Below are positions 51,282 through 61,761 of a DNA stretch of 64,000 nucleotides, piece by piece (positions within the stretch are counted from its first letter, which is position 1; every line of letters starts with the position of its first letter). Both the position numbers and the translations under genes were made by a program. Below the pieces are notes generated by a model. It did no database searches, was not told where the DNA came from, and worked only from the letters and a program-made list of their open reading frames with translations. Location of the stretch: positions 59,657 to 123,656 of the forward strand of contig MPUH01000066.1 of assembly GCA_001970955.1 (NCBI GenBank), in the 5' to 3' direction. This DNA comes from Stentor coeruleus. Lineage: Eukaryota > Ciliophora > Heterotrichea > Heterotrichida > Stentoridae.

Positions 51282-52757
51282 ATGGGCCAAAAACTAGGAA
51301 TAGACCTAGGAAGAAACTATATCAAAGTTCATGTTAATAGTACAGAGATCGCAATTGGAATACCTAATCATCCTTTCACTTCAGGTTGGTTGTTATCAGA
51401 AACGCAGAGGATTACACAAAATAATGACATTATTGGGTTGAGGACAAAAAAAGGCCTTGAGGTTATTGATACTATACTCGCATGCCCGGAAAAATCTATA
51501 AGTTCGAAAATTAGCATAACTTCTTTGGAAGCTGTTATCAAACAGAAAGATGGGAATATATTGTCCCTAGAAATGTATCAACCTATAAAAGTTATAGGGA
51601 ATGGGGGTTTTTGCAAGGTGTATATGGTGCTGAACAAAGCAACCGGGGGTATTTTTGCGATGAAAGTAATGAACAAAGAGTTTATCGCGGAAAAAAACAA
51701 AACTGAGCAAGTACTAACTGAATTACGCATAATGGAGGGTCTTGAGCATCCTTTTATTACAACTTTACACTCAGCATTTCAAACTGTAATAGTAATATAG
51801 CCCAACAATTATGTGATGATCTTAGACTTTTGCCCTGGTGGTGAGCTTTTTTTTCATCTGCAGCGTCATACAAGGTTTTCTGAAGATACAGCAAGGTTTT
51901 ACTTCACAGAGCTGTGTTTAGCAGTAGATTATTTACACAAAATGAACATAATTCATAGAGATATCAAACCAGAAAACATATTATTAGATGTAGAAGGACA
52001 TATAAAACTCATAGATTTTGGGTCAGCAACAGAAGATAAAGGACTAAATATGACATTTTGTGGCTCTCCAGAGTATCTTAGCCCAGAAATGCTTAAAAGA
52101 GATGGCTATGGCAAAAGTGTGGACTTCTACAGTCTTGGGGCAATATTATATGAAATGCTTGTAGGTAGGCCACCAGGCTATAATGAAAGTATAGAGAAAA
52201 TGTATAAAAACAAAATTTCAGGTAATGCAGAAATGCCTGCTTTTCTATCTTTAAACGTCAGAAACCTTATAAAAGGTCTTATCGAATGTGACCCTGCATT
52301 GCGTATTGGTAGTCAAAATGGCATTAAGGAAATAAAAGAACATCCTTGGATGCAAGGGATTAACTGGAGAGATATTCTGGAAAAAAAAGTCTTCCCAGGC
52401 ATTAATCCTAATCTAAATTCCTCGAATTTTGAAGATGAATATACTAATCAAGCTATTAATCATAGTTTGTTTAGAGAACCTACTATTGCTTCTGAATTCT
52501 CATTTTCGATATTATCAAAAACCCCAGGATGTAGTATTTTTGAACTGTCTACTGGGGTTTTAGAAGAAGAAGGGGAATATTCAATGCCGATTAGTAGTTT
52601 ACCAACAAGGAAAAAACTTAGAAGTGTCGAACAGAATAATCAAATTGGGCCTGCGGTGAAATTGGTTAAAGTGTGTCCTAAGATTAAACAGAAAAAAGGG
52701 GTAGGAGAAAGTAAGATGAAAGCTATGCTTAGGGAGAAATTTAAAAATATGCAATAA
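51282..52757 (+). CDS. AGC-family protein kinase (486 aa, one 15-nt intron)
   Basis: Exons 51282-51785 and 51801-52757. Splicing gives HSAFQTPNNYVMILDFCPGG, the expected hinge region. The N-terminal about 95 residues are of unknown fold, and MGQKLG could allow N-myristoylation. The kinase has IGNGGFCKVY (about residues 105-114), FAMKVM (ATP Lys), IIHRDIKPEN (about 216-225), IDFGSA (about 239) and the AGC T-loop TFCGSPEYLSPEM (about 254). All catalytic residues are present. The C-terminal extension has an S/T-rich tail without a clear FxxF hydrophobic motif. The family includes PKA, PKG, S6K and Akt relatives; the subfamily is not determined. Confidence 0.92.
51786..51800 (+). other. 15-nt intron in the AGC kinase gene
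   Basis: GTAATAGTAATATAG; in-frame TAG. Removal restores the hinge between AFQT and PNNYVMILDF, a highly conserved part of the kinase fold. Confidence 0.95.
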
Positions 52758-53205
52758 GTTATGTATGGAATTTTAATAATTTCGCAGGTGGGAAAGCTTT
52801 TATGGCTTGCGTTGTAGGATTGGAGGAAAATATTAGAAGTGAGAAGAGGGAATTTTAGGGTATGAAAAGAGTCAGGAAGATGGTGAGATTTTTAGAGAAA
52901 ATAAGTTTGATAAATGATTTTGAGGCTATTACGAGTTTAGTTTTAGGTTGATAATATTTTAATATTGATCACTAAAATTCATATAAAAATACTTATATAT
53001 GAATTATCATCAAGTTCTAAATAAGATTGCCAAGTTCTTGATACTTAATTATTGCATGTCTATATAGGAAATTACTTTAAACAACTACTTATAATATTTT
53101 TCTATAAAACTAATTTTCTATACAAAGCATATCCTCTATATAACCACATTACTTATAAACCTTTCTACCTACTTTTATCCTACCAAAAAAAATTATCTTA
53201 TAAAC
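52758..53205. other. Intergenic between convergent genes, no gene seen
   Basis: G-rich (52760-52960), then C-rich (53040-53205), as expected for two converging 3' flanks. The small frame at 53052-53246 is rejected. Confidence 0.6.
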
Positions 53206-54129
53206 TTACAAAGAAAGTACTCGGAAAAAAGCTTCACACGCCTTAAATTCCATATTCTCAACAATCCTAAAATCTTGATTAGCAAATACCCATGTGCCAT
53301 TCAAACTACACTCATCTATAGTCCCATCTTCTAAAACCCATTTCATCTGACTATTAAACACAACATTCGCATGAATCTTTGAAATCATATCATCTTCAAT
53401 CACAACATGACATTTTTTACTTCTCCCTATAAGAATCCTACACATATAAAATTCTTGTGCATGAAAACTATATACTTCAGTTAAAGCTCCTGTACGGAAA
53501 ACTTTAAGCCTAAGTTTTGGGAAAGTGTCTTCATTGTTTTTATATAAAATGTTTACTAAGATGAAAGTTTCTCCAACACTTAATAAGGAGTCATTTTTTA
53601 AGGTATTAGATTCTGTAATTTTAATGAAAGTGCCAAAGCCAATTGAAAAATCATGGAGGAAATAAGCATGCTCAGTAAGGTCGAAATATATCATAAAATG
53701 CGGTCCACGAAATTTGTTGTTCAAGTGTTCATTAGTAAGTTTGCATTTGACATCGACTACGTAATTACCTAATAAATCTTTGTATTTACAGCCAAAGTAT
53801 ACAACTCCATCTTGTAAATTCCTTTTTGATGAGTCTAATCCTTTAGGTGTTATAGTTAAATCTCTTGTTTTAAAAGTGTTTGTCATAGAAAGTGATATTG
53901 GGCTAAAATCGATTTCTTGGACTTTTGCTATTCTTTCTGATGTACTCCATTCTGTTAGGTTTATATAGGCAAGGTCTATTTTTGCTTTTGTTGTTGTAGA
54001 TTGTTCTTTGCGAATATCTTCTTGATTTGTCGCTATGTTTGTGTGGCTGTTGAAGATATCATTCGCTATCTCGGTAAAGCTTGGGTTGTTACGGCAGCAC
54101 TATTTAGTTATTACAGCTGCATTTCCCAT
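53206..54129 (-). CDS. Tandem-FHA protein with MGNAACC lipid anchor (302 aa, one 15-nt intron)
   Basis: Exon 1 is only five codons (54129-54115, MGNAA). Exon 2 (54099-53206) begins with Cys-Cys, giving MGNAACCRNN, a strong myristoyl-plus-dipalmitoyl start. A first FHA-like unit (about residues 140-180: RGPHFMIYFDLTEHAYFLHD, then GFGTFIKI) is followed by a canonical FHA (about 220-290: ILIGRSKKCHVVIEDDMISK, then IHANVVF and SLNGTWVFA). It shares its layout and first-intron position with the gene at 48337-49233. A phosphothreonine-reading membrane adaptor is inferred. An alternative reading starting at 53886 without exon 1 is unlikely, because the exon-2 frame is open and protein-like further upstream. 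Confidence 0.85.
54100..54114 (-). other. 15-nt intron after a five-codon first exon
   Basis: Coding strand GTAATAACTAAATAG; in-frame TAG. Removal makes MGNAA|CCRNN. It is at the same relative place as intron 1 of the other FHA gene. Confidence 0.88.
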
Positions 54130-54949
54130 ATATTCAAATATACTATAAAACACAATCAATGCTTTCGGATTTGGATTAAGGATCAGATTTGTGATATTTT
54201 AGACGAATGATAAAAGTTAATGTTATGAAAAATTAAATTTGATAGAAATTAGAAAGAGATGGAGAGAATTTTATAGTGTTTTTTTGGTTTTTGATAAGAT
54301 TTAGATTATTTGTTTTTTTTATTTGAATAGGATTTGCCTTGATTTTGTATTTTTTAATGATTTATTAGTATTGAATTTTAGTGGGATAGACAATATAAAA
54401 TCAACGAATAGTTTTTTTTTATTTTGGTAGCTGAGATTTCTGTTATTTATTTGAGATTTTATTAGGATATTTAGTAGATAATTAGGTAGAAGCATTAAAT
54501 AGATATCGATGCTATTAAATTATTGAATTTATGAAAATTTTCTAGGTAATATATATCATATACGATTAAAACTTAAACAAACTTTAATCTATACAATTAA
54601 TAGCATTTTTATATATAAAATCTGATGAGTTTATGTAATAGAAATCTAATACTTAAAGGATAATAAGGATTAGAAAATGATGCTGGAAATATAGGTTTTC
54701 GAATTTTGCTATTTTTGTAAATATTATGGTAATATATAAATAAGCTATTCAANATAAGGATTAGAAAATGATGCTGGAAATATAGGTTTTCGAATTTTGC
54801 TATTTTTGTAAATATTAATAACAAATTAAAACCTTCATTTTAAAACAATACATAATTTTAACACTGATCTCTTCATTTTGAAATCATAAATTCCACTTAA
54901 ATATCTCATGGATATAAAAATAATAGGCCTAAGGATCTTCCTGATATAT
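54130..54949. other. Intergenic with a scaffold join, no gene seen
   Basis: 54130-54500 is G-rich on the plus strand (5' flank of the minus-strand FHA gene). The frame at 54609-54824 crosses the N and is an artefact. Confidence 0.6.
54663..54817. repeat. Scaffold join: about 63-bp duplication around a single N
   Basis: The sequence from 54663 to about 54726 recurs from 54754 to about 54817, with N at 54753. About 26 unrelated bases precede the N. Likely an unmerged contig end with a low-quality tip. Confidence 0.85.
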
Positions 54950-55720
54950 AATGAGAGGCATATGTACAATCGCTTTCATTATCTTTGGTCAAAGGTCTAA
55001 ATTCTCTTCATCTTCAAATGATGAAGTTTTTTTTATTTGGATTCAATCAACCTATAGGTTTCTTAATATCTTAAATTCCTCAGAACTTGCTTTGTAATTA
55101 GAAAATTGAGAAATACTTCAGCAAGGCTCAGCTGGTAAGATTGTAGGCACTTTTGAAATTTATTCCCCAGGAAGTAAAATAATGTAGTTTAGTTTTTATA
55201 TGCAATTTTTCCCGAATAAAGGTGAAAATTCTTGTATTTGGGTCAAAATTTTGCTAGATGCTTTAAAGGGTTATCATAGTAATCTGAATTTTGGTTATAA
55301 ATGCCATTACATGTTTTACTACGACTATAAAAAATTATTCTGAGTATGATTTGAGTGAGTGTATTAATGAGATTTTATAATTTGGCCTCACTGTCAATAC
55401 CTTTTTTGACCCAACAATGCCTAGGCCTAAGATATACAAAAAAATATCAAAACTGAAGTGTTTAGTTAGCAATTAATGCCTAGGTCATCGTCATTCATGC
55501 TTATTAGGATTTGATAGTGATTTTAACACGATCAATAGAAGTAAGTCAAATAAGAAAATTATTACATATCGTTAATCTGAAAAGTTGGCCAATGATAAAA
55601 GAAAAGTTCAGAAATTCGAAAGCGCGAAAAAGCTCAGAAGTCAACAAGACCTCAGAGGTTCTCAGAATAAATTCATTAGTCTTAGGTTAAAAGAGTTTAT
55701 TGGGTGAAAAGGTAAGCAAT
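54950..55720 (+). pseudogene. Possible decayed coding region
   Basis: Plus-strand fragments with protein-like composition: GSAGKIVGTFEIYSPGSKIM, CIWVKILLDALKGYHSNLNF, then in the right half LGFDSDFNTINRSKSNKKII and SEKLANDKRKVQKFESAKKL. They are interrupted by TAA, TAG and TGA and have no start. No family is recognised. Composition and continuity suggest a relic, but noise cannot be excluded. Confidence 0.35.
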
Positions 55721-55948
55721 TATGTTTTTGTGTAAGATAAAAAACACAGTAGATAAACTATTTAGTGCATTAATACAGCAATTAATAATTTATGGAAACA
55801 CTACAAAGTTTTGTGAATTAAATACACTAATTACATCAAATCCTTACCCAAATGAAATCGATCTTATCTAGAGCTTTGATTATCTTTTCTTATTTTGCTT
55901 AGCTAAAATAATTATTAGTTAGCGTTTATTATGATATGATTAAAATTA

Positions 55949-57394
55949 ATGGGTAAATGTGTATCAAAAAGTGAAGAGCCTGCGCTGAAACCGATTTACA
56001 GATTGGATATATCGCAAAATCAGCTTGTCAAGATCAAAAAAGCTAACATAAGACAAGACTACATCATTGGGAACAAAATCAGTGACGGGCGTTACGGAGG
56101 TATATATGAAGCGACCTGTAAGCTTACCAATGAAAAAAGGGCTGTTAAATTTATTCCAATAGAAGATTCTCAGTCATCAAGTGTTAAAAGCATATGCCAT
56201 GAAGTGAATATTCTAAGAGAACTTGATCATCTAAACATAGTAAAAATCATTGATGTGTACTTAGAGAACAAGTTTCTAAATATTGTTAATGAGCTATGCA
56301 CAGGAGGGAATATTATAGAAAGAATTGTTGAAAGCAAGTCTTTTAGTGAAAATAAAGCTGCAGAGTATACTATGCAGATAAGCTCAGCTCTTGTTTATAT
56401 ACATGAAAAGGGGATTGTGTATAGGAATTTATGCCCTGAAACTGTGATGTTTGTTGATAGATCAAATACTTGTTTGAAGCTTGTGAGCTTTGGGAAAAGC
56501 AAAAGTTATAATAAAGCCATAAATACTTTGGCTAAAAGTGCATATTCGATGTATATGGCTCCTGAGGTCATTTCAGGAGAAGTCAATGCTAAATCTGATA
56601 TTTGGAGTTTAGGAATTCTTTTGTATGTTATGTTATCTGGGACGAAGCCTTTTGAAGACTGTAAAGAAGATGAAATGATTGTTAATATTGCCACGCAGGA
56701 AGTCAAATTTGATGGAAAACCATGGAAAAGGATTTCTCCTCAAGCGATTGATTTGGTTAAGCAGATGCTTGAAATTGATCATAAGAAAAGAATTTCAGCT
56801 AAGGATATTAGAAACCATCCATGGATCAAAACTTATACTTCAAATGATGCTGATCATAAGAGAATATCGAAAATCAATATTAGAAACCTTAATAAAATTG
56901 TTGAAACGAGTAAGTTTAAAAGAGCTATACAAACTTTTATGCTACAGAAACTTACTTTCAGTAATGAAGTTACTAAGTTGAATGAAATTTTTAGAGAAAT
57001 TGATGAAAATGGGGATGGAGTACTGAATATTCAAGAAATCAAAAAAGGATTTGATGAAGCCCATATAGTAGTCGACAATATTGATGAGATTTTTAGAAAA
57101 ATTGATGTTAATGAAAATGGCATTGTGAGCTATTCTGAATTTTTATCATCATTTGTTGACTGGGGAAAAGAACTGTCGAATGAAAAACTGCAGAGCGCTT
57201 TCAAATGTTTCGACAAAAACGGAGATGGGATGATTTCTGAAAGCGAACTATTCGAAATATTCGGAAGTCAAGGTATGCCAGCAGACCATTTCAAAGAATT
57301 CATAAAAGAAGCAGATCTCAACAACGACGGATGTATTGACTTTGAAGAATTCTGTTTGTTTATGAATCAAGATAAAATTATTAATCATCCATGA
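55949..57394 (+). CDS. CDPK-like pseudokinase with four EF-hands (481 aa)
   Basis: Overall layout is that of a CDPK: the kinase fold occupies about residues 35-295 and four EF-hands follow (DENGDGVLNIQE about 345, DVNENGIVSYSE about 382, DKNGDGMISESE about 420, DLNNDGCIDFEE about 455). The N-terminus MGKCVSK fits myristoylation and palmitoylation. The ATP-site Lys (RAVKFI) and the alpha-C Glu are kept. The catalytic loop reads IVYRNLCPETVMF instead of IVHRDLKPENFLF, losing the catalytic Asp, the Lys and the metal-binding Asn, and DFG reads SFG. Phosphotransfer is therefore unlikely. A Ca2+-responsive scaffold or regulator is inferred. The frame is otherwise intact, so this is not a decaying pseudogene. 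The 3' end overlaps the next gene by 10 nt. Confidence 0.9.
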   Translation: MGKCVSKSEEPALKPIYRLDISQNQLVKIKKANIRQDYIIGNKISDGRYGGIYEATCKLTNEKRAVKFIPIEDSQSSSVKSICHEVNILRELDHLNIVKIIDVYLENKFLNIVNELCTGGNIIERIVESKSFSENKAAEYTMQISSALVYIHEKGIVYRNLCPETVMFVDRSNTCLKLVSFGKSKSYNKAINTLAKSAYSMYMAPEVISGEVNAKSDIWSLGILLYVMLSGTKPFEDCKEDEMIVNIATQEVKFDGKPWKRISPQAIDLVKQMLEIDHKKRISAKDIRNHPWIKTYTSNDADHKRISKINIRNLNKIVETSKFKRAIQTFMLQKLTFSNEVTKLNEIFREIDENGDGVLNIQEIKKGFDEAHIVVDNIDEIFRKIDVNENGIVSYSEFLSSFVDWGKELSNEKLQSAFKCFDKNGDGMISESELFEIFGSQGMPADHFKEFIKEADLNNDGCIDFEEFCLFMNQDKIINHP

Positions 57395-58686
57395 TTTATT
57401 TCGTGCATATATTCAGCCAATATCGAATCAGCTTCCTGATAATCAAGCTTAGCCACTTCACTTCCATTAAAGCTTGAAATATTCCCCAAGCTTTCTTCTT
57501 CTGAACCCCCTATTTTTTCTTCAGATTCTTCAGTAGCATGAACTTTAGGAATATCATTTTCTTCATGAATCAAATATTCTAAAGTATTACTCATAGCGCG
57601 TTTCCTTTTTATCTTAAGGCTTTTCTTTCTCTCAGGGCTTTTGTCTGAGCAATTTTTCCCATTTACAATTGTGATGAGTTTCGAATTTTTCTCCATCTGC
57701 ATTTTTATTTGTGTCCTTAGATGGTTTAGCAGTTCAGTTTTTTCTTTACATTTTTTTTCTAGATATTCACTTTTAGATTTTATTTGAGAGTGAAGGTCAT
57801 TTTGCAGTATTTTTTCTGGGATTGAATTTCTGAAAACCTTAGTGAAATCTAATTTGGGAAGATTGGGCTTTGATTTTGTTTTGATTTGAAGTTTGTCTGG
57901 GAAACAGACTTCTGAAGAACTGCTATCTGAGTTTTCTATGTTTATATAGACGGACATGTCAAGTGCTTGAGTTGAAGCTAGGTTTGTAGTTTTTTTGCTT
58001 CTGATCAGTGGGTTTTTTAAAAGAATACGGTATTGGTCCAGTTGAGTTGAGATGGTTTTGTAGTGTTCTATGAGCTCTTCGGATTGCATTTCGGTAATTT
58101 GAAGCTTTTTTGATATTTTAGATAAGGATGACTTTGTTTTTTCAACTTGTTTGAACATGTAAAGATGATCTTCGGATAGTGGTAGGATTACAACGCTTTC
58201 ATTTTTTAGTTTTGAAATCTCAGCCTCCATGGCTTCGATTTTTAATCTTAGGTTACTTATGCGCACTTCTTTTTTATCAAGAACGTATTTTACATCGCTC
58301 ATCTGTTCATCAGACTCTTGGATTAGCTCTTGTTCTTTTCGTAAAGCTTCTTCAGCAAGTTGTTCAGAGATCAAAGCTCTACCTAATATCATATCCCTTT
58401 CACGCTTAGCTTTTTTCAGTATATCAAGCAGATTGAAATTTTTCTCTAACGCACTTTGCAAATTTTTTATCGGTGCATGACTGGCGATTTCAGTATCCAC
58501 AGACGAATCTATCCGCCTATGTGAGATTATAACTTGCGCAGAGAGCATTTCAGAAAGTAAATTTTTAGTATTCAAAAGGCAATATTCCAAATCACTCTTA
58601 TAATTCCTAATCTGTTCCGATTCCTGCTCCAAAAATTTAAGCCGAGTTTGTCTTCTAGCCGTCATAGGTTCGTTTACACTCCACAT
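57385..58686 (-). CDS. Coiled-coil protein (433 aa)
   Basis: Long coiled coils are visible at about residues 10-60, 75-170 (ISEQLAEEALRKEQELIQES; ISNLRLKIEAMEAEISKLKN) and 185-220, and a shorter one at about 300-345. A basic Ser/Lys segment (SPERKKSLKIKRKRAMS) and an acidic C-terminus follow. There is no signal or membrane segment. The composition suits a centrosomal, basal-body or cytoskeletal protein, but no family is recognised. Its stop codon (TGA) lies inside the 3' end of the convergent pseudokinase gene. It shares its strand with the LRR gene 69 bp upstream. Confidence 0.8.
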   Translation of the reverse strand: MWSVNEPMTARRQTRLKFLEQESEQIRNYKSDLEYCLLNTKNLLSEMLSAQVIISHRRIDSSVDTEIASHAPIKNLQSALEKNFNLLDILKKAKRERDMILGRALISEQLAEEALRKEQELIQESDEQMSDVKYVLDKKEVRISNLRLKIEAMEAEISKLKNESVVILPLSEDHLYMFKQVEKTKSSLSKISKKLQITEMQSEELIEHYKTISTQLDQYRILLKNPLIRSKKTTNLASTQALDMSVYINIENSDSSSSEVCFPDKLQIKTKSKPNLPKLDFTKVFRNSIPEKILQNDLHSQIKSKSEYLEKKCKEKTELLNHLRTQIKMQMEKNSKLITIVNGKNCSDKSPERKKSLKIKRKRAMSNTLEYLIHEENDIPKVHATEESEEKIGGSEEESLGNISSFNGSEVAKLDYQEADSILAEYMHEINHG

Positions 58687-58755
58687 TTATATGTTTTATT
58701 TGTGATTTCATAAAAAATTATTAACATATTCTTATTCCAATATACTATATTATAT

Positions 58756-60123
58756 CTATGAAAAAAAGACTACTTTGATTGGTTCCTGATTGGGCGAGTC
58801 TATATAATATTTCTTTTCAGTTAAAGACCCAGACTCAGTTTCTTTAAAGTCCCAAACATCTGATGGCATTTTACTTACAACTTTTATAGAACTTTGCACT
58901 AATAATGACTCAGAATCTTCACAGGCCTTTTTTTCTCTACCATTGATTGCTGATATTTTATAAGTCAGTGAAAGCTTTCTGATTTCTATAGCTTCTCCTA
59001 GTCTTGCACAGAAGTCGTCAGGGTTGCCTGGGATTTTGATCCCTTCACATAGTAACTCGGCTAAAGAGTCATTTTTTGTTATAGATTCACAGAAAATACT
59101 TGCACAGTTACTGTTAAAGCTTTCGAGTTCGAAACAATGGGAAATGCTTAGTTTTCGTAAGGATTTAGTTTGTTTGAGAAGTTGGGCTAGAGTTAAGATA
59201 GAAGAGTTATCAGTGAAAGTGTTATATGATACATCAAGGAAAGTTAGTGTGCAAGGGAAGTTTGTGAGGATATAAGTTAGTCCTATATCGCCTATGTTGT
59301 TATTTTGAATATCAAGTCCTGGTAAAGGCATTTCCTGAAGAAGGCTAGAGACTAGTATCTTTGCCCCCTCGTCTTCAAAGTCAAGCCCTCCAAGATGTAG
59401 AATATTAAGCGACCTATTTTGCTTAATTCCTTCACAGAGCTGCCTCAAATGCTCCGGCTTTCCCAAACTTGTATTATCACTCAAATTTAAGACTATAATA
59501 TTCGAATTCGCCCCTACACTCTGACCAAAGGTATGCACATTAACATAGTTTTCAAAAGCTTCTGAATTATATCCCAAGTTCAATTTTCTTATTGAACGAT
59601 TAACACTTAGAATCCTACTGATCACAAGCAAAGCATCTGCCGAAAGCCCGCTATCATACAAGTTAAGTTCTTTTAATATAATTTCTTTAGAGTATAGTTC
59701 TTTGAATGTTGTAGGATTCGCGCAGTTGTTTCCTTTTAGGATTAAAGATTTAGGTTTAGATGTCACGGCAAAAAATTTGCTTATTGCTTCGCTATGATTT
59801 GGCTCGATTTTTAGCCGATTATTGGAAATATCTAGGAAGTTAATTGGGTTTTGGTGTTTTTTTAAGAGCTTGAGGATTTCTAATAGCGTTTTAGAGGTTA
59901 TGCAACAATTTTGCAGGACCAAGGATTCGACAGGTTTTTTTGAATTTAAGTAATCTCTGAAAGATTTTAGGAAGAACTTGGAGCTTTTACCGAAAAAAAA
60001 ATAGTTTGACAGGTCAAAAACTGCTGATCGCCGGCTTGTGAGTAATTTTATTCTATTTATTGTGCTGGATTCTTCGTCTTGTCTGAGTTTTGTGTATTCG
60101 TCCTGAACTTCTTTGAAATCCAT
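58756..60123 (-). CDS. Leucine-rich-repeat protein, ribonuclease-inhibitor type (455 aa)
   Basis: About eight LRRs with the LxxLxLxxN pattern run from residue about 65 to 350: SLVLQNCCITSKTLLEILKL, INFLDISNNRLK, KSLILKGNNCANP, ELNLYDSGLSADALLVISRI, KLNLGYNS, IVLNLSDNTSLG, ILHLGGLDFEDEGAKILVSS, GLDIQNNNIGDIGLTYIL, FLDVSYNTFTDNSSILTLAQ and KLSISHCFELESFN. The long units (about 28 residues, helix-containing) point to the RNI-like class used for protein binding. N- and C-terminal flanks are unassigned. Intronless; function unknown. Confidence 0.85.
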   Translation of the reverse strand: MDFKEVQDEYTKLRQDEESSTINRIKLLTSRRSAVFDLSNYFFFGKSSKFFLKSFRDYLNSKKPVESLVLQNCCITSKTLLEILKLLKKHQNPINFLDISNNRLKIEPNHSEAISKFFAVTSKPKSLILKGNNCANPTTFKELYSKEIILKELNLYDSGLSADALLVISRILSVNRSIRKLNLGYNSEAFENYVNVHTFGQSVGANSNIIVLNLSDNTSLGKPEHLRQLCEGIKQNRSLNILHLGGLDFEDEGAKILVSSLLQEMPLPGLDIQNNNIGDIGLTYILTNFPCTLTFLDVSYNTFTDNSSILTLAQLLKQTKSLRKLSISHCFELESFNSNCASIFCESITKNDSLAELLCEGIKIPGNPDDFCARLGEAIEIRKLSLTYKISAINGREKKACEDSESLLVQSSIKVVSKMPSDVWDFKETESGSLTEKKYYIDSPNQEPIKVVFFS

Positions 60124-60920
60124 TTAATATTATTCCACTCTTTACTTTAATTTTCCTTTTCACTTAGGATTTTGTATTTTCTTTAGTTTTTATTATTAAG
60201 GCTATAGTAAAATATTGTTAAAAATTACTTTGGGAAAGAAAATTTTGTAGGTAATTTAATCAGGTTTTAGATGAGAAGGAAATGTGAGAAAAAAAAGGGC
60301 TTTCAAGTTATATAAAGGAAGATGATTGACTTGGATGAAAGATTATAAATTTTAAAGATTTAAGAGGTCTAGTAAAATAATGGTATTTTAATACGCTGAT
60401 AAAAGTTATGAAATAAGAAGTATTTAAAGTAGAAAATATAGTTAAATGAAATAAAAGTAGGACTTTAAAAGATAATTAAATATGTTTATGATCGTTTTTA
60501 AAGGATTAAAAAGAAGTATAAGCATGGCTTTGTTGGTAAAAATTATTTCAAGCTAATTTAGCTTTATGGTAAAATCAAGAGCTAAATTGTATTTTATAAA
60601 ATCATTATGATGATACAACATTATAAAAATCCCTTATTCAATAAGATTTCTAACTAAATTTAAGAAGTCAATCCTACTCAATAACAAAATTTTCAGTTTA
60701 GCAATACAAGCCCCTCCTGTAACAGGGTTTATTCCAAATAAATCTCTCAGCAGATTCATACTATCTTTGATTTAAATTTTTTCCTTTCTATTGAAATTTT
60801 AATCTTCATCAGTAATTCTCTTGCCCAATCATAATGCAATTCACTAATTCCTTTCTTAAGCTCTTCACTATTTTCAGCTCTATTCAGAAGCCATAATTAC
60901 AGAAAGCTTAAATACTCCAC
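60124..60920. other. Intergenic, no intact gene
   Basis: G-rich on the plus strand to about 60580 (5' flank of the minus-strand LRR gene). Around 60740-60880 a minus-strand stretch (ELKKGISELHYDWARELLMK) looks protein-like but has nearby stops. Confidence 0.45.
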
Positions 60921-61330
60921 CTTTTGTGCATTCTTAGACCTAAAAAAACCTTTGATTCAGTAAATCAAAAAAAATTATTAAATACCATGCTAAAAAGGCA
61001 AGTAGACCCAAAAATTGTGGTTATTATACAAGAAATGTATTTCAATGAAAAACTCTATAATAATTAATGGGTTATCAGGCTCACCAATAGCAATATCTAA
61101 AGGTGTAAGAGGATGCTCATTACCAATATGTTTCAATATAATCCTAACGAATTAACAATCGAAATTGAAAAAGATTAGAGTGCAATTACCGATAGTACCA
61201 AAATTCGGAATATTACTTTATGCAGAATGATATCGTTTTAGTAGCACCTACAGTAAATATATTGAATGAGCTATGCAAGATACTAGAAAACTGGATCAAT
61301 AAATTTGACCTAAATATCAACATTCACTAG
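60921..61330 (+). mobile_element. Decayed non-LTR (LINE-type) reverse transcriptase
   Basis: Fragments appear in the order of an RT palm domain. Motif A is FCAFLDLKK, then after a frame change FDSVNQKKLLNTMLKRQVDP and KIVVIIQEMY (61000s). Next is INGLSGSPIAISKGVRGCSL then PICFNIILTN (equivalent of 'G(V/L)RQGCPLSP.LFN'). Then LLYAE, with a frame break where YADD should be, followed by DIVLVAPTVNILNELCKILE. Multiple stops and frame changes and the lost YADD show it is inactive. No target-site duplication or poly-A end was identified. Confidence 0.72.
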
Positions 61331-61761
61331 ACTTGGCGATAAACTTTAACTAACTAACTTTTTTATGAAAATCTGCTGTTTTAGTGAAATTATTTCTAGG
61401 AAAAAATTTTCTTGGCATAATATGGCTGTGAAAATCCATATATTAAAGTCTGCTCACTTCACAATGGAAGAAACTGTAGAATATTTGAGTGTCACATCAA
61501 AATTACTATCTTTATTTATATCATAAGAAGTAATATCTCTACTGTCATATGAAAATTTTACCCTTATTTATATCAAAGTAATAGCACCAAAAAGCTGGAT
61601 TATGAAAATGATGTGTATAATTCATATGCAATTTTTTAATATGGACTGCTTTTTTATATATTTATAATATGATAGAGAGATTTTCTTGAAAAAGTACAAT
61701 TTTTAAAGATAAAGAAACTCTTTTATTAAAAAATCTATGATAAAATAACTGAGTTCAGATA

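Noticed and set aside
54609-54824. ORF crossing the N at 54753 with a repeated peptide
   Set aside because: The repeat is the scaffold-join duplication; the frame is not biological.
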